A stretch of 64,000 nt of DNA from Acidovorax sp. (GTDB lineage Bacteria > Pseudomonadota > Gammaproteobacteria > Burkholderiales > Burkholderiaceae_C): assembly GCF_021287135.1 (NCBI RefSeq), contig NZ_JAJTBB010000021.1:1-64000 (forward strand), written 5' to 3'. Each line of letters begins with the position of its first letter. The first letter of the stretch is position 1. The notes under the pieces are model-generated. The model was not told the origin of the DNA and did not search any database. It saw only the letters and a program-made list of their open reading frames with translations. Made by a program: the position numbers and the translations under genes. This document shows, in pieces, positions 14,146 through 23,263 of this stretch.

Positions 14146-14841
14146 TTATTCCGGCCGGGCCGCCGGGGGCCGCCCGGCCCGGCCGCGGGCCACACGGCGC
14201 GGGGTGCGCTGCTGCAGCGCTTCCACAAACTCCGGGGAGCCCAGAGCCCAGCCGCCGAGCGCTGAATCCGTAAGCGCCTGCTGCTCGGCAGAGCCGATGC
14301 CGACTTGCACCCGCTGGGCATAGGCTGCCTCGCGCGCAAAGGGGGTGTTGCCCAGGGCCCAGTACTGCGCATGGGGCGTCAGCAGCCGGTCATTGCGCAG
14401 CCCCACCCAGTGCGCATGGCTGGACCAGGGGTAGTCTGCCGGCTGGGCCGCCAGCCCGGCCCGCACGGGGTTCCAGTCCAGGTACACCATGGCGGGCACC
14501 AGGTAACGCTCCGGCTCCAGGATGGCACACCGGTAGCGGCCCTCCCACAGGGTGCCTGTGCGCCCATGGCGGCGGTTGAAGTACTGCACATAGCGCCGCC
14601 CGACGGCCTGCATCCATTGCGGCAGCCCGTCGGCGGTGGACGGCGTGGCCAGCAGATGGAAATGGTTGCCCATGAGCACATAGGCATGAACGGCGATGCC
14701 ATGCCGCGGCGCGTTGTCCGCCAGCAGGGCCAGCATGGTTTCGTAGTCTTCGCGGTCGGCGAAGATGGGTTGCCGGTTGTTGCCGCGCTGCAGGACGTGG
14801 TGCAGATGGCCCGGCAGCGTCAGTCGGGGCAGTCGGGCCAT
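14146..14841 (-). CDS. REP-associated tyrosine transposase (RAYT, Y1 family)
   Basis: The protein has 231 residues. The Y1-transposase fold is shown by LPGHLHHVLQRGNNRQPIF at the N-terminus, the HUH metal motif in YVLMGNHFHLLA (about residues 56-66), and the downstream helix GRRYVQYFNRRHGRTGTLWEGRY with candidate catalytic tyrosines. Then comes YLDWNPVRAGL, typical of the RAYT subgroup. Such proteins are domesticated single-strand transposases that process REP palindromes. The C-terminal tail is Arg/Pro-rich. The gene is followed by about 185 bases of non-coding DNA up to gltB, with an AT-rich inverted repeat. It is the last gene of the dgt-side run, three bases after the methyltransferase stop. 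Confidence 0.9.
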   Translation of the reverse strand: MARLPRLTLPGHLHHVLQRGNNRQPIFADREDYETMLALLADNAPRHGIAVHAYVLMGNHFHLLATPSTADGLPQWMQAVGRRYVQYFNRRHGRTGTLWEGRYRCAILEPERYLVPAMVYLDWNPVRAGLAAQPADYPWSSHAHWVGLRNDRLLTPHAQYWALGNTPFAREAAYAQRVQVGIGSAEQQALTDSALGGWALGSPEFVEALQQRTPRRVARGRAGRPPAARPE

Positions 14842-14844
14842 GAA

Positions 14845-15783
14845 TCAGCCCGCCGCGACCACCTCGGCAGCCGCCGCCCCGCCCGCAGGATGCAGGCCGA
14901 AACGCTGCGCCAGCGCCGTCTCCAGGCCAAACTCTGCCAAGATGGCCCGCAGGCGCTCCACGGCACTGCGCTTCTTCTGCCCCGTGTACCGCGCAATGAT
15001 GAGTTCGTTCTTGAGGCTGTGCTCCCAGCCCACGAGTTCGGTCACCGTCACCCGGTAGCCGCTGGCTTCCAGGTGCAGGCACCGCAGCACGTTGGTGATC
15101 TGGCTGCCCAGTTCGCGGGTGTGCAGCGGGTGGCGCCACAGCTCAGCCAGGGGCGTGCGGGCCAACTGCAGCGCCTTGCCCTGGCGCAGACAGGCCGCGA
15201 CTTCCGCCTGGCAGCACGGCACCAGCACCATGGCGCGGGCTTTCTTTTGCAGACCGAACGCGATGGCGTCATCGGTGGCGGTGTCGCACGCGTGCAGCGC
15301 CGTGACCACGTCGATCTGCGAAGGCAGCTCGTTCATGTCCGCCGACTCGGCCACCGACGCCGCGAGGAACGACATCCGCTCAAAGCCCAGGTGTTGCGCC
15401 AGTTGGCGCGACCGCTGCACCAGCTCCAGCCGCGTTTCCACCCCGTAGATATGGCCCCGCCCGAGGGCCCTGAAATACAGGTCGTACAAGATGAAGCCCA
15501 GGTAGGACTTGCCTGCACCGTGGTCCGCCAGCGTCGGGGCGTGGTCGTCCGAGGACAGCCCTGCCAGCAAGGGCTCGATGAAATTGAACAGGTGGTAGAC
15601 CTGCTTGAGCTTGCGCCGGGAATCCTGGTTGAGGCGCCCCTCGCGCGTGAGGATGTGCAGCTCCTTGAGCAATTCCACCGACTGCCCGGGGCGCAGTTCC
15701 AGCAGCTGCGGCGCATCGGCCGGCGCCGCCTTGCCCTGAGGGTTACCACGGACCGCGGTGTGGGAGGACTTGTTGCGGCTCAT
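14845..15783 (-). CDS. Class I SAM-dependent methyltransferase (METTL25/RRNAD-like)
   Basis: The protein has 312 residues from ATG 15783, with GGGGAAAG upstream. The SAM-binding motif I reads TLADHGAGKSYLGFILYDL, the variant G-A-G-K-x-x-L form found in the Methyltransf_32 group; motif II is near VVTALHACDTATDDAI and motif IV-like VPCCQAE follows. Substrate unknown; relatives act on RNA or protein. Its start codon overlaps the stop of the DUF1415 gene (TGATG), so the two are co-translated. A leucine-rich helical region (residues 25-75) precedes the catalytic fold. Confidence 0.8.
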   Translation of the reverse strand: MSRNKSSHTAVRGNPQGKAAPADAPQLLELRPGQSVELLKELHILTREGRLNQDSRRKLKQVYHLFNFIEPLLAGLSSDDHAPTLADHGAGKSYLGFILYDLYFRALGRGHIYGVETRLELVQRSRQLAQHLGFERMSFLAASVAESADMNELPSQIDVVTALHACDTATDDAIAFGLQKKARAMVLVPCCQAEVAACLRQGKALQLARTPLAELWRHPLHTRELGSQITNVLRCLHLEASGYRVTVTELVGWEHSLKNELIIARYTGQKKRSAVERLRAILAEFGLETALAQRFGLHPAGGAAAAEVVAAG

Positions 15784-16409
15784 CAAACTTTCCCCTGGGA
15801 CGGTTCGGACGCAGGGCGCTCCGGCGGGGTGGGCCCCACATCCAAGGCGGCCCATCCAGACATGCCCAAGGACTCCAGGACCTCGATGTTGCGCTCGTAG
15901 ATCATTTCTGCATCCGGAAAGATGGCCACCGCCCGGTCAATGCTGTCTTCTCGCAGCAAATGCAGCGTGGGGTAAGGCGCGCGATTGGTGCAGTTGGACA
16001 CATCGTCCACCGCCGTGCCGGCAAACTGGAACTGCGGATGAAAGCTGGCAATCTGCAAGGTGCCGTCCAGCGCGAGGTCGTCCAGTTGTGCTTCAGCCAC
16101 CTCCAGGAAATCGTTGAAGTCCAGAAAATCCTGCAGGCAGTTCGGCAGCACCAGCAGGGTGGTGTCCCGCACCTCCGCCGGGGCGGCCGCCAGTGCGCTC
16201 AGTTCGCTGCGCAGCAGCGCCAGGACTTCGGCGGGGTCGTCGGTCAGCGTCACGGCGTAGTGAACCTGCCCTTTGGCATGTACCCCTTTCGCGAAAGGAC
16301 ACAGGTTGAGCCCGATCACCGCCCGCTCCAGCCACCGAACGGTGTCGCGGACAAACGGCGCAGCGGCTTCGCCCGGGGCGGCCTGCGCTGCAGGGGGAGT
16401 GGTGGTCAT
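15783..16409 (-). CDS. DUF1415 family protein
   Basis: The protein has 208 residues from ATG 16409. It matches the DUF1415 family: WLERAVIGLNLCPFAKGVH near the N-terminus, VLPNCLQDFLDFNDFL in the middle, and IASFHPQFQFAGT with NRAPYPTLHLLRE. The conserved Cys and His residues suggest a metal or redox site, but no biochemical role is established. The stop overlaps the start of the methyltransferase. It lies 65 bases after dgt, probably in one transcript. Confidence 0.85.
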   Translation of the reverse strand: MTTTPPAAQAAPGEAAAPFVRDTVRWLERAVIGLNLCPFAKGVHAKGQVHYAVTLTDDPAEVLALLRSELSALAAAPAEVRDTTLLVLPNCLQDFLDFNDFLEVAEAQLDDLALDGTLQIASFHPQFQFAGTAVDDVSNCTNRAPYPTLHLLREDSIDRAVAIFPDAEMIYERNIEVLESLGMSGWAALDVGPTPPERPASEPSQGKV

Positions 16410-16474
16410 GAAGAGGGGAGTTGCAGAGGGGAAAGCCGCAGATTTTACGGCGCCCTCCCCGCGCGGCCCGCCGC

Positions 16475-17647
16475 TCAGTCGAGAAGCCGGCGCCCGGTCA
16501 GCCGCTCGTGCTCCCGCGCGGCGAAGCGGTCCGTCATGCCCGCGATGAAATCCGCGACCGCCCGGGCCCTCAGAGGGCCGTCGTCTGCGCAGGCACGCTG
16601 CGCGAACGCGGGCTTCATTTCCTGCGGGGCCGCCGTGTAGGCCGCAAACAGGTCGCGCACCACCTCCCGCGCGCGGGCGGTGGTTTCGGTCACCCGCGGG
16701 TGGCGGTACAAATTTTTGAAGAGAAACTGCTTGAGCTCCAGCGAGCGCGCGCGCATGGCATCGCTGAACATCACCAGCGGCGGAGACTCGCGCACTGCCT
16801 GCACACTGTGCGGACGGTGCTGGTCCAGCGCCGCCTGCGTGGCGCTGATCACGTCGTACACCTGCTCGCTGAGCATGCGCCGTATGGCCTCGTACAACAG
16901 CCGCCGCTGGCGCTCCGGGCTCGCCAGATCCGGGTGGTCGGCAAGCGCTGCGGCGCGGTAGCGGTCGAACAGGGGCACCTCCTGCAATTGCTCCAGCGTG
17001 ATCAGGCCGGACCGGACGCCATCGTCGATATCGTGGGCGTTGTAGGCGATCTCGTCGGCAAGATTGCACAGCTGCGCTTCCAGGCTCGGCTGCTCGCGGC
17101 GCAAAAAGCGCGCCCCGACGCCGCCGGGTTCCGCAGCCTCCAGCTGCTGCGCGTGAGTCCGCGAGCAGTGCTTGAGAATGCCTTCGCGTGTCTCGAACGT
17201 GAGGTTCAGGCCGTCATACTGGGGGTAGCGCTCCTCCAACGTGTCCACCACGCGCAGGCTCTGCAGGTTGTGCTCGAAGCCGCCGTGGTCCGCCATGCAG
17301 GCGTGCAGTGCATCCTGCCCCGCATGCCCGAAAGGGGTGTGACCCAGATCGTGTGCGAGCGAGACCGCCTCCACCAGGTCCTCATTGATCTGCAGCGACC
17401 GTGCAATCGAACGCCCCAGCTGCGCCACCTCCAGCGAGTGGGTCAGCCGGGTGCGGAACAGGTCCCCTTCATGGTTGAGAAAGACCTGCGTCTTGTAGAC
17501 CAGCCGGCGAAACGCCGTGGAATGCACGATGCGGTCCCGGTCCCGCTGGTACTCGGTGCGCGTGGGCGCGGGCACTTCGGGATACCGCCGGCCCCGCGAG
17601 GCCCCGGGGCGGCAAGCATAAACTTCCAGATCGGAATCAGTGCTCAA
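16475..17647 (-). CDS. dgt: dGTPase-like HD-domain triphosphohydrolase
   Basis: These enzymes cut dNTPs to deoxynucleosides and triphosphate, limiting dNTP pools. The protein has 390 residues, matching the shorter class 2 type. The HD metal site is visible: RTRLTHSLEVAQLGR and AVSLAHDLGHTPFGH, then LADEIAYNAHDIDD. The N-terminal DRDRIVHSTAFRRL is the usual family start. In many betaproteobacteria dgt lies between aroB and gltB, as here. One copy of the comamonad intergenic repeat lies immediately upstream. Confidence 0.92.
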   Translation of the reverse strand: MSTDSDLEVYACRPGASRGRRYPEVPAPTRTEYQRDRDRIVHSTAFRRLVYKTQVFLNHEGDLFRTRLTHSLEVAQLGRSIARSLQINEDLVEAVSLAHDLGHTPFGHAGQDALHACMADHGGFEHNLQSLRVVDTLEERYPQYDGLNLTFETREGILKHCSRTHAQQLEAAEPGGVGARFLRREQPSLEAQLCNLADEIAYNAHDIDDGVRSGLITLEQLQEVPLFDRYRAAALADHPDLASPERQRRLLYEAIRRMLSEQVYDVISATQAALDQHRPHSVQAVRESPPLVMFSDAMRARSLELKQFLFKNLYRHPRVTETTARAREVVRDLFAAYTAAPQEMKPAFAQRACADDGPLRARAVADFIAGMTDRFAAREHERLTGRRLLD

Positions 17648-17653
17648 ATTTGC

Positions 17654-17700
17654 CTCTAGCGCTTATCCATCAAGCGCAAACAGCTATAATTTTAATAGCA
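17654..17700 (+). repeat. Comamonad intergenic repeat, copy A
   Basis: CTCTAGCGCTTATCCATCAAGCGC followed by CAGCTAT and a terminal AATAGCA. AGCGCTT and AAGCGC(T) form the inner stem. It lies between aroB and dgt. Confidence 0.85.
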
Positions 17701-17718
17701 TTAAAACGCCAGAGCTGA

Positions 17719-18855
17719 CTAGTCTCTGCCGCAACACGCGTCGATCACTGCGCGCACTTCGGCGTCCGGCGCGGACCGGACGACCGCCTGGCCCGGCCCG
17801 TCAATCAGCACAAATCGGATCTCCCCGGCTTCGGACTTTTTGTCCACGCGCATCAGTTGCAGGTAGCGGCCTGCATTGTCTGCACGGTCCAGCACCGGCC
17901 CCTGGGTGGGCAACCCGGCCCGGCGAATCAGTGCCGTGAGGCGGGCGACAAAGGCAGCATCCACCAACTTCAGCCGGCACGACAGCTCGGCGGCCATCAC
18001 CATGCCGGCACCGACTCCCTCGCCATGCAGCCAGGCGCCGTAGCCCATGCCCGCTTCGATGGCATGGCCAAACGTGTGGCCGAAGTTCAGGATCGCGCGC
18101 AGGCCGGACTCCCGCTCATCCTGACCCACCACGGCGGCCTTGATTTCGCAACTGCGCCGCACGGCATGGGCCAGTGCGCCGGGCTGCTGGGCCACGAGCG
18201 CATCCATGTTCTGCTCGAGCCATTCGAAGAACTGCATGTCGGCAATCGGGCCGTATTTGATGACCTCGGCCAGCCCGGCACTGAACTCCCGCGCCGGCAA
18301 CGTGCGCAGCACATCCAGGTCACACACCACCCGCTGCGGTTGGTAAAACGCGCCCACCATGTTCTTGCCCAGCGGGTGGTTGATCCCCGTCTTTCCACCC
18401 ACCGAAGAGTCCACTTGCGAGAGCAGCGTGGTCGGCACCTGCACAAACGGCACCCCCCGCATGTAGCTGGCTGCGGCAAACCCCGTCATGTCGCCCACCA
18501 CCCCACCGCCCAGCGCAAACAACACCGTCTTGCGGTCACAGCCGTGCTCCAGCAGCGCATCGAAGATGGTTTGCAGCGTCTGCCACGTCTTGTGCTCTTC
18601 GCCATCGGGCAGCAGAACTTCATGCACCTGCGCGTAATGCGGCGCCAACGCGGCCCGCAAGCCCTGCGCATACAGCGGAGCCACCGTGGTGTTGCTCACG
18701 ATGAGCGCAGCACTCGCCTTGGGCAGTCCGCCGTAAGAGAGGGGGTCGGCCAGCAAACCACTGCCAATGGCTATGGTGTAACTGCGCTCGCCGAGGGAGA
18801 TGGAAACTTCTTGGGCTGCTGATGGCATGGTGCGTGGGATAGATCTCTTTGGCAT
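17719..18855 (-). CDS. aroB: 3-dehydroquinate synthase
   Basis: AroB makes 3-dehydroquinate from DAHP, the second step of the shikimate pathway. The protein has up to 378 residues; an internal ATG at 18828 ([12 protein letters not shown]) is an equally likely start because family members begin near the GERSYTI strand. Visible motifs are the NAD-binding [44 protein letters not shown], and Zn-ligand regions around EVIKYG and [10 protein letters not shown]. Unusually, no aroK lies upstream; a lipoprotein gene takes that place. Confidence 0.95.
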   Translation of the reverse strand: MPKRSIPRTMPSAAQEVSISLGERSYTIAIGSGLLADPLSYGGLPKASAALIVSNTTVAPLYAQGLRAALAPHYAQVHEVLLPDGEEHKTWQTLQTIFDALLEHGCDRKTVLFALGGGVVGDMTGFAAASYMRGVPFVQVPTTLLSQVDSSVGGKTGINHPLGKNMVGAFYQPQRVVCDLDVLRTLPAREFSAGLAEVIKYGPIADMQFFEWLEQNMDALVAQQPGALAHAVRRSCEIKAAVVGQDERESGLRAILNFGHTFGHAIEAGMGYGAWLHGEGVGAGMVMAAELSCRLKLVDAAFVARLTALIRRAGLPTQGPVLDRADNAGRYLQLMRVDKKSEAGEIRFVLIDGPGQAVVRSAPDAEVRAVIDACCGRD

Positions 18856-18943
18856 CGGGCGGGCTGTCCGCCGCGGTTGCAGATTGTGCCTGGAACGCGC
18901 GGTGTGCCGGCCACAGGGTTAGACGCATCGGACTCTGCGCCAA

Positions 18944-18972
18944 TAAAAAATCCCCGGCATGCCGGGGATTTC
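18944..18972 (-). terminator. Rho-independent terminator after the lipoprotein gene
   Basis: ATCCCCGGCATGCCGGGGAT (18950-18969) is a perfect 20-base palindrome. On the minus strand it is followed by TTTTTTATT, a good U-tract. It lies 46 bases downstream of the lipoprotein stop and separates it from aroB. A weaker T-run is also present on the plus strand. Confidence 0.85.
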
Positions 18973-19017
18973 TTGTCGAATTTTATGAAGGCTGCCTAAA
19001 CAGGCAGCATCAACACA

Positions 19018-20556
19018 TCACATGCCAGGGCACGTGAAATCGGCGGGATCACCGCCCGCGGGAGGCGAAGGATTGGTCACCACCTTGATGCTAAACGTGC
19101 GAGTCACAGAAGTTGCCCCCTTGGTAGCAGTCACAAGGAACGTCTGGGTGCCGCAGTTTGCCACTTTGGGAACTCCGTTAAGAACCCCAGCGGAACTGGT
19201 TGTACCACTCGTCAGCCATGCCGGCAAACTGGTGAATTTCCAGGTCACATCACTGACCGAGGACACAAACGAATACGTGAAGTTCACGCCGACTGGAGCG
19301 TTACCTAGCGAACATACCTTGTTGGAATTGCAGTCGCCGATCGCAAAGTCTTCTGGAAGTCCGCCCACCAGCTTCAACCGCACAGTCGCGGTTGCGGCCA
19401 GCTTGTTGCGGTCAACCACCGTCACCGTTGCACGGTACTCTCGCTCTTGAGCATCCTTGCTGGGCTTGCCACTGATCATCCCGGTACTGGAGTCAATCGA
19501 AAGGCCGGCCGGCAAACCAGTCGCAGACCACGTATACGGCGGCAAGCCACCCGTGACGCTCAGCAACGCGGTAAAGGGAACTTCCTTCGTTACGTCTCCC
19601 AAGTCCACGTCCGCGAGACCAATCGGGTTAGTCAATGCTTCCAACACCGAAACTGCTCGGATGGTAGTAATTGGGTCGGTAATCCCATTGGCCACGTTGT
19701 TGTCAAACCGGTCCGAGGTCAGTTCCAAAAAGATCCGCCCGGTTTCCGTACCGCTCAACAGCGTGAAAGTTGCAACCCCACCGATAGAAGGCAGCTGCAG
19801 AACGCTGCCGCTTTGCGAACCAGCCACCAAGCGTGCGCTATCCCCAGCATCGGTTCCCGACAGAATGCGAACTTGCACATTCGCTCCTGCAGAACTTGCG
19901 GTGGGCTGATTGGCGTCGTCCATGACAAACGCCTGAATGCCCATCTGGTTGCGAAGGTTCGGGTCGGTACTGTTCTTCGTTCCCAAGTAACCCGGAGTTG
20001 CCGCCTCGATCACTACGCTCGCGGGTTTGCCAGTCGTGCCCCCTACAGAAATAGTCACGCTAGCCGATTTTTGCTGGCTATCGCGCGGATCCATCACAGA
20101 GCAAGTGATGCGTGCAGTTCCGGCTTGGTCCCCCGCATGGAAGTGGAAGGAGTTTCCACCCGCATTGGAACCCAAAGTGATATTCCGGTATGCATTGGGA
20201 ACCTTGATCTTCCCACCATTTCCATCATCCACTTCGGTCTCATGCTCTGCTTTTCCATCCAGGTAATAAAGAGCCCCGGAATCCAAACCACCAGCGACAT
20301 TGCAACCAAAAATATCATCCCCCCCTGGAATGGGAAGGTTCCCCTTGCGGGCTTCCACGTACAAGGTGGTTGTATATGGGCGGTATGCCCCCAGGCCAGG
20401 AGCAACCCCAGCAATGTTCAAAGGAAGCTGAACCTTTTCCGACCTGAGCGTGATGGTGTAGTTCTCTTGAGTATCACCGGCACTGCCGCCACCTCCACCA
20501 CAGGCGGACAAAACACCCGCCAGCACCAAGGGTAAAAATTTGGTAATTTTCAACAT
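19018..20556 (-). CDS. Secreted lipoprotein with an Ig-like (He_PIG) domain
   Basis: The protein has 512 residues. The signal peptide has a lipobox LAGVLSAC followed by a Gly-rich stretch, so it is lipidated at Cys19. The body is beta-rich; residues about 330-395 match the putative Ig / cadherin-like form (GGLPPYTWSATGLPAGLSID, then GMISGKP), with a second similar unit near FTSLPAWLTSGT. It may be a surface adhesin or pilus-associated protein; nothing sets its function. It lies 23 bases after pilQ and may be transcribed with the pil operon. GC is clearly lower than in dgt/aroB. It occupies the usual place of aroK. Confidence 0.8.
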   Translation of the reverse strand: MLKITKFLPLVLAGVLSACGGGGGSAGDTQENYTITLRSEKVQLPLNIAGVAPGLGAYRPYTTTLYVEARKGNLPIPGGDDIFGCNVAGGLDSGALYYLDGKAEHETEVDDGNGGKIKVPNAYRNITLGSNAGGNSFHFHAGDQAGTARITCSVMDPRDSQQKSASVTISVGGTTGKPASVVIEAATPGYLGTKNSTDPNLRNQMGIQAFVMDDANQPTASSAGANVQVRILSGTDAGDSARLVAGSQSGSVLQLPSIGGVATFTLLSGTETGRIFLELTSDRFDNNVANGITDPITTIRAVSVLEALTNPIGLADVDLGDVTKEVPFTALLSVTGGLPPYTWSATGLPAGLSIDSSTGMISGKPSKDAQEREYRATVTVVDRNKLAATATVRLKLVGGLPEDFAIGDCNSNKVCSLGNAPVGVNFTYSFVSSVSDVTWKFTSLPAWLTSGTTSSAGVLNGVPKVANCGTQTFLVTATKGATSVTRTFSIKVVTNPSPPAGGDPADFTCPGM

Positions 20557-20579
20557 TTGTCATCCCAATCAAAAATTAA

Positions 20580-22724
20580 TTATCGCGACGCCGTGCGGTC
20601 AACAATTATTTTCGGCGTAATAAATATCAGCATTTCTTGCTTGTTTGCCTGTTTTGTCTTGGTTTTAAACAAGTTTCCAACACCAGGAATATCCCCCAGG
20701 AAGGGTACCTTGGCTTCTGCATCGTTCTCGAAGAGCTCAAAAATGCCACCAATCACCACCGTCCCACCGTTTTCGACCAAAACCTGCGTCTTAATATGCT
20801 TTGTATTGATAGCACGTACGTTCTGAAGAATTTCCCCCGGGCTATCTTTATTGACATCCAGATCAAGAATAATATTACCTTCTGGCGTAATCTGAGGCAA
20901 AACCTCCAGCCTTAAAACAGCCTTCTTGAAGGCTATAACGGTCCCCCCGTTAGGGGCCGTCACAGGGTAGGGGAACTCAGTACCTTGTTCAATGGACGCT
21001 TTGGTCTGATCCGCCGTCACAACCCGCGGGCTCGACACAATCTTGCCTTTCCCGTCAGCCTCCATTGCCGAAATCTCGAGGTTCAAAAATCTGTTAGCAG
21101 CCGAATTGAAAATCGAGATCGCAAAACTGGCAGGATCAAAACCACCCTGCGCTTGAGCCGGCAGATTGACGAAAGTGCCATTTGTATTGGTCACTCCACC
21201 CGCCCCTGAAGAAGCAACAGCATTTCCGTAGCTTGTTCCAACGACGACACTATTACTGCCGCCGAGGCTGTAACCGCCCGTGCCTCCGCGATTTGCACGC
21301 AAATCGGTGCCCCCCAGCCTGATACCCAACGACCTACCGAACGTGTCGGAAGCTTCAACAATCCGGGCCTCAATCATGACCTGCCTGACCGCCACATCCA
21401 AGGTCGCGAGCAATTTGCGCACCTCTTCGAGCTTGCTCGGTGTATCGGTCACAAAAAGCTGATTAGTCCGAGGCTCTGCAATCGCACTTCCCCGCTCAGA
21501 GAGAAACTTGTTTCCTCCGCTCCCTCCCCCTCCGCCGCCAGCGGACGAGGTGAGCTGCACCACCATATCCACCGCCTTGGCATAGTTCATCTGGAACGCT
21601 TGAGTCCTCAACGGCTCCAACTTTTGAATAGCAAGCGCAGCTTCATAGTCTTTTTTGGTACGGTCGTCTATTTCGTCCTTAGGAGCGATCCACAGAACAG
21701 TACCGGTTTTTCTCATGCCCAGGCCCTTGGCCTCCATGATGATCTGGAGTGCCTGATCCCAAGGAACATCCTTGAGCCGCAAGGTCAGCGAACCGGTTAC
21801 AGTATCCGACGTAACAATATTGAAATTCGTAAAATCGGCGATCACTTGTAGAAGTGAGCGGACTTCAATATTCTGAAAATTGAGCGACAGCTTCTCTCCA
21901 CTGTACCCGGGGCCCTGGGTAAGCTTATTCAGATCCACCTTCTTCTGGCGGACTTCCACGACAAACTGGTTATCGCTCTGGTAGGCACTGTGCTCCCACT
22001 CTCCAACGGGATCAATCGTCATGCGAACCCGATCGCCTTGCTGGACCGTCGTGACAGCCTGAACCGGCGTTCCAAAGTCCCCCACGTCCAAGCGCCGACG
22101 AAGTCCTTCGGGCAATGCGGACTTCAAAAAATCAACGATCAATCCCTTGCCCTGCTGGCGGATGTCCACACCCACCTGACTTGACGGCAGCATCACCACA
22201 ACCCGCCCGGACCCATCAGCCCCCCGCCGAAAATCCACGTCCTTCAACGTCTGGGTATCTGCACTACCAGAATCTGCAAAAACCTGGGACTGTGCCGGGG
22301 CCGACGCAGCCCCGGCTGTCGCTACGGTTCCCAGCGAAATCAACAAGGAATTTCCCTGAATATCGGCTTGGTAGGACGTGGATTGCTTGAGGTTGAGAAC
22401 TACTCGAGAACGATCACCGGCCTGAACCACATTGACAGAACGAATGTTGCCCTGGTTCATCTCAAAGCTGTTTTTGCCGCTGCCGTTGGTGGCATTGGGA
22501 AAATCCAGGGCTATCCGCGGAGGAGATTGAATCGCAAAACCAGTCGGAACCCCTTGCAAAGGCTCTTTGAACTCAATGCGCAGCACATCCACACCGTTTT
22601 GCACACTGCTGGAAACGGATTGGATTACGGCCTCGGCCATCGCATGCAGCGGTGCAAGGACGGCTAGAGAAATCCCCACTGCAATTCGACAAATTTTGGT
22701 CATATGCTTCTTCGAATATTTCAT
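20580..22724 (-). CDS. pilQ: Type IV pilus secretin PilQ
   Basis: PilQ forms the outer-membrane channel through which the pilus passes. The protein has 714 residues. A signal peptide (LAVLAPLHAMA) is followed by two AMIN domains (peptidoglycan binding, residues about 35-230), an N0/STN domain (LSLNFQNIEVRSLLQVIADF) with the N1 repeat VPWDQALQIIMEAKGLGMRK, and the secretin domain (QVMIEARIVEASDTFGRSLG, then KIVSSPRVVTADQ and VLVENGGTVVIGGIFE). Its start overlaps the pilP stop by four bases. GC is lower than that of the surrounding core genes. Confidence 0.95.
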   Translation of the reverse strand: MKYSKKHMTKICRIAVGISLAVLAPLHAMAEAVIQSVSSSVQNGVDVLRIEFKEPLQGVPTGFAIQSPPRIALDFPNATNGSGKNSFEMNQGNIRSVNVVQAGDRSRVVLNLKQSTSYQADIQGNSLLISLGTVATAGAASAPAQSQVFADSGSADTQTLKDVDFRRGADGSGRVVVMLPSSQVGVDIRQQGKGLIVDFLKSALPEGLRRRLDVGDFGTPVQAVTTVQQGDRVRMTIDPVGEWEHSAYQSDNQFVVEVRQKKVDLNKLTQGPGYSGEKLSLNFQNIEVRSLLQVIADFTNFNIVTSDTVTGSLTLRLKDVPWDQALQIIMEAKGLGMRKTGTVLWIAPKDEIDDRTKKDYEAALAIQKLEPLRTQAFQMNYAKAVDMVVQLTSSAGGGGGGSGGNKFLSERGSAIAEPRTNQLFVTDTPSKLEEVRKLLATLDVAVRQVMIEARIVEASDTFGRSLGIRLGGTDLRANRGGTGGYSLGGSNSVVVGTSYGNAVASSGAGGVTNTNGTFVNLPAQAQGGFDPASFAISIFNSAANRFLNLEISAMEADGKGKIVSSPRVVTADQTKASIEQGTEFPYPVTAPNGGTVIAFKKAVLRLEVLPQITPEGNIILDLDVNKDSPGEILQNVRAINTKHIKTQVLVENGGTVVIGGIFELFENDAEAKVPFLGDIPGVGNLFKTKTKQANKQEMLIFITPKIIVDRTASR

Positions 22725-23263
22725 TTTTTGCCCTCTTGCAGGTCTAGGGATGCAGTGCGTTCAACCCAGTCGCCGGTCGCATCTTGCACAATTTCCCGCA
22801 ATTGAATCGAATTTTCGGTGATTTTAGTTATTTTCCCGTAATTTTGACCAATATAATTACCAATACGAACCTGATAAAGCAGCTTGTCCACCTTCAAGAG
22901 AGCGGTGGGCGTGCCTTTTTTGTCCAGGCTGCCGACCATGGACATGGTGTCCAGCGGATAGGCTTCCAAAGGTTCTTTGCGACGCGACATCTCTGGCGCG
23001 ATCAGCGCGGCATTCGATGCAGATTGCATCGATTCGCGTCGCAATACCTGCGTCAGCTTGACAGGATTAAACGGCTCCACTCCGCCTTCCATCTCGTAGC
23101 TCTGCGGCTTGAACTGTTTAGGTTCCGTGAGCGGAGTTATGCGTGGCTTCGTCGTTTGCCGTAAATCCGCCATCCATTGACGCAATTCGTCGTCACCTGA
23201 AGATCCGCATCCCACCAGCGCCAAAGGCACGAGTGCTAATGAAATTAGCTTATGAGAAATCAT
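22721..23263 (-). CDS. pilP: Type IV pilus lipoprotein PilP
   Basis: PilP links the inner-membrane PilMNO platform to the PilQ secretin. The protein has 180 residues with a lipoprotein signal (LALVPLALVGCGSS, Cys about residue 19), a disordered linker, and the C-terminal beta domain beginning near LDTMSMVGSLDKKGTPTALL. It overlaps pilO and pilQ by four bases on each side, showing tight coupling in the operon. Confidence 0.94.
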   Translation of the reverse strand: MISHKLISLALVPLALVGCGSSGDDELRQWMADLRQTTKPRITPLTEPKQFKPQSYEMEGGVEPFNPVKLTQVLRRESMQSASNAALIAPEMSRRKEPLEAYPLDTMSMVGSLDKKGTPTALLKVDKLLYQVRIGNYIGQNYGKITKITENSIQLREIVQDATGDWVERTASLDLQEGKK

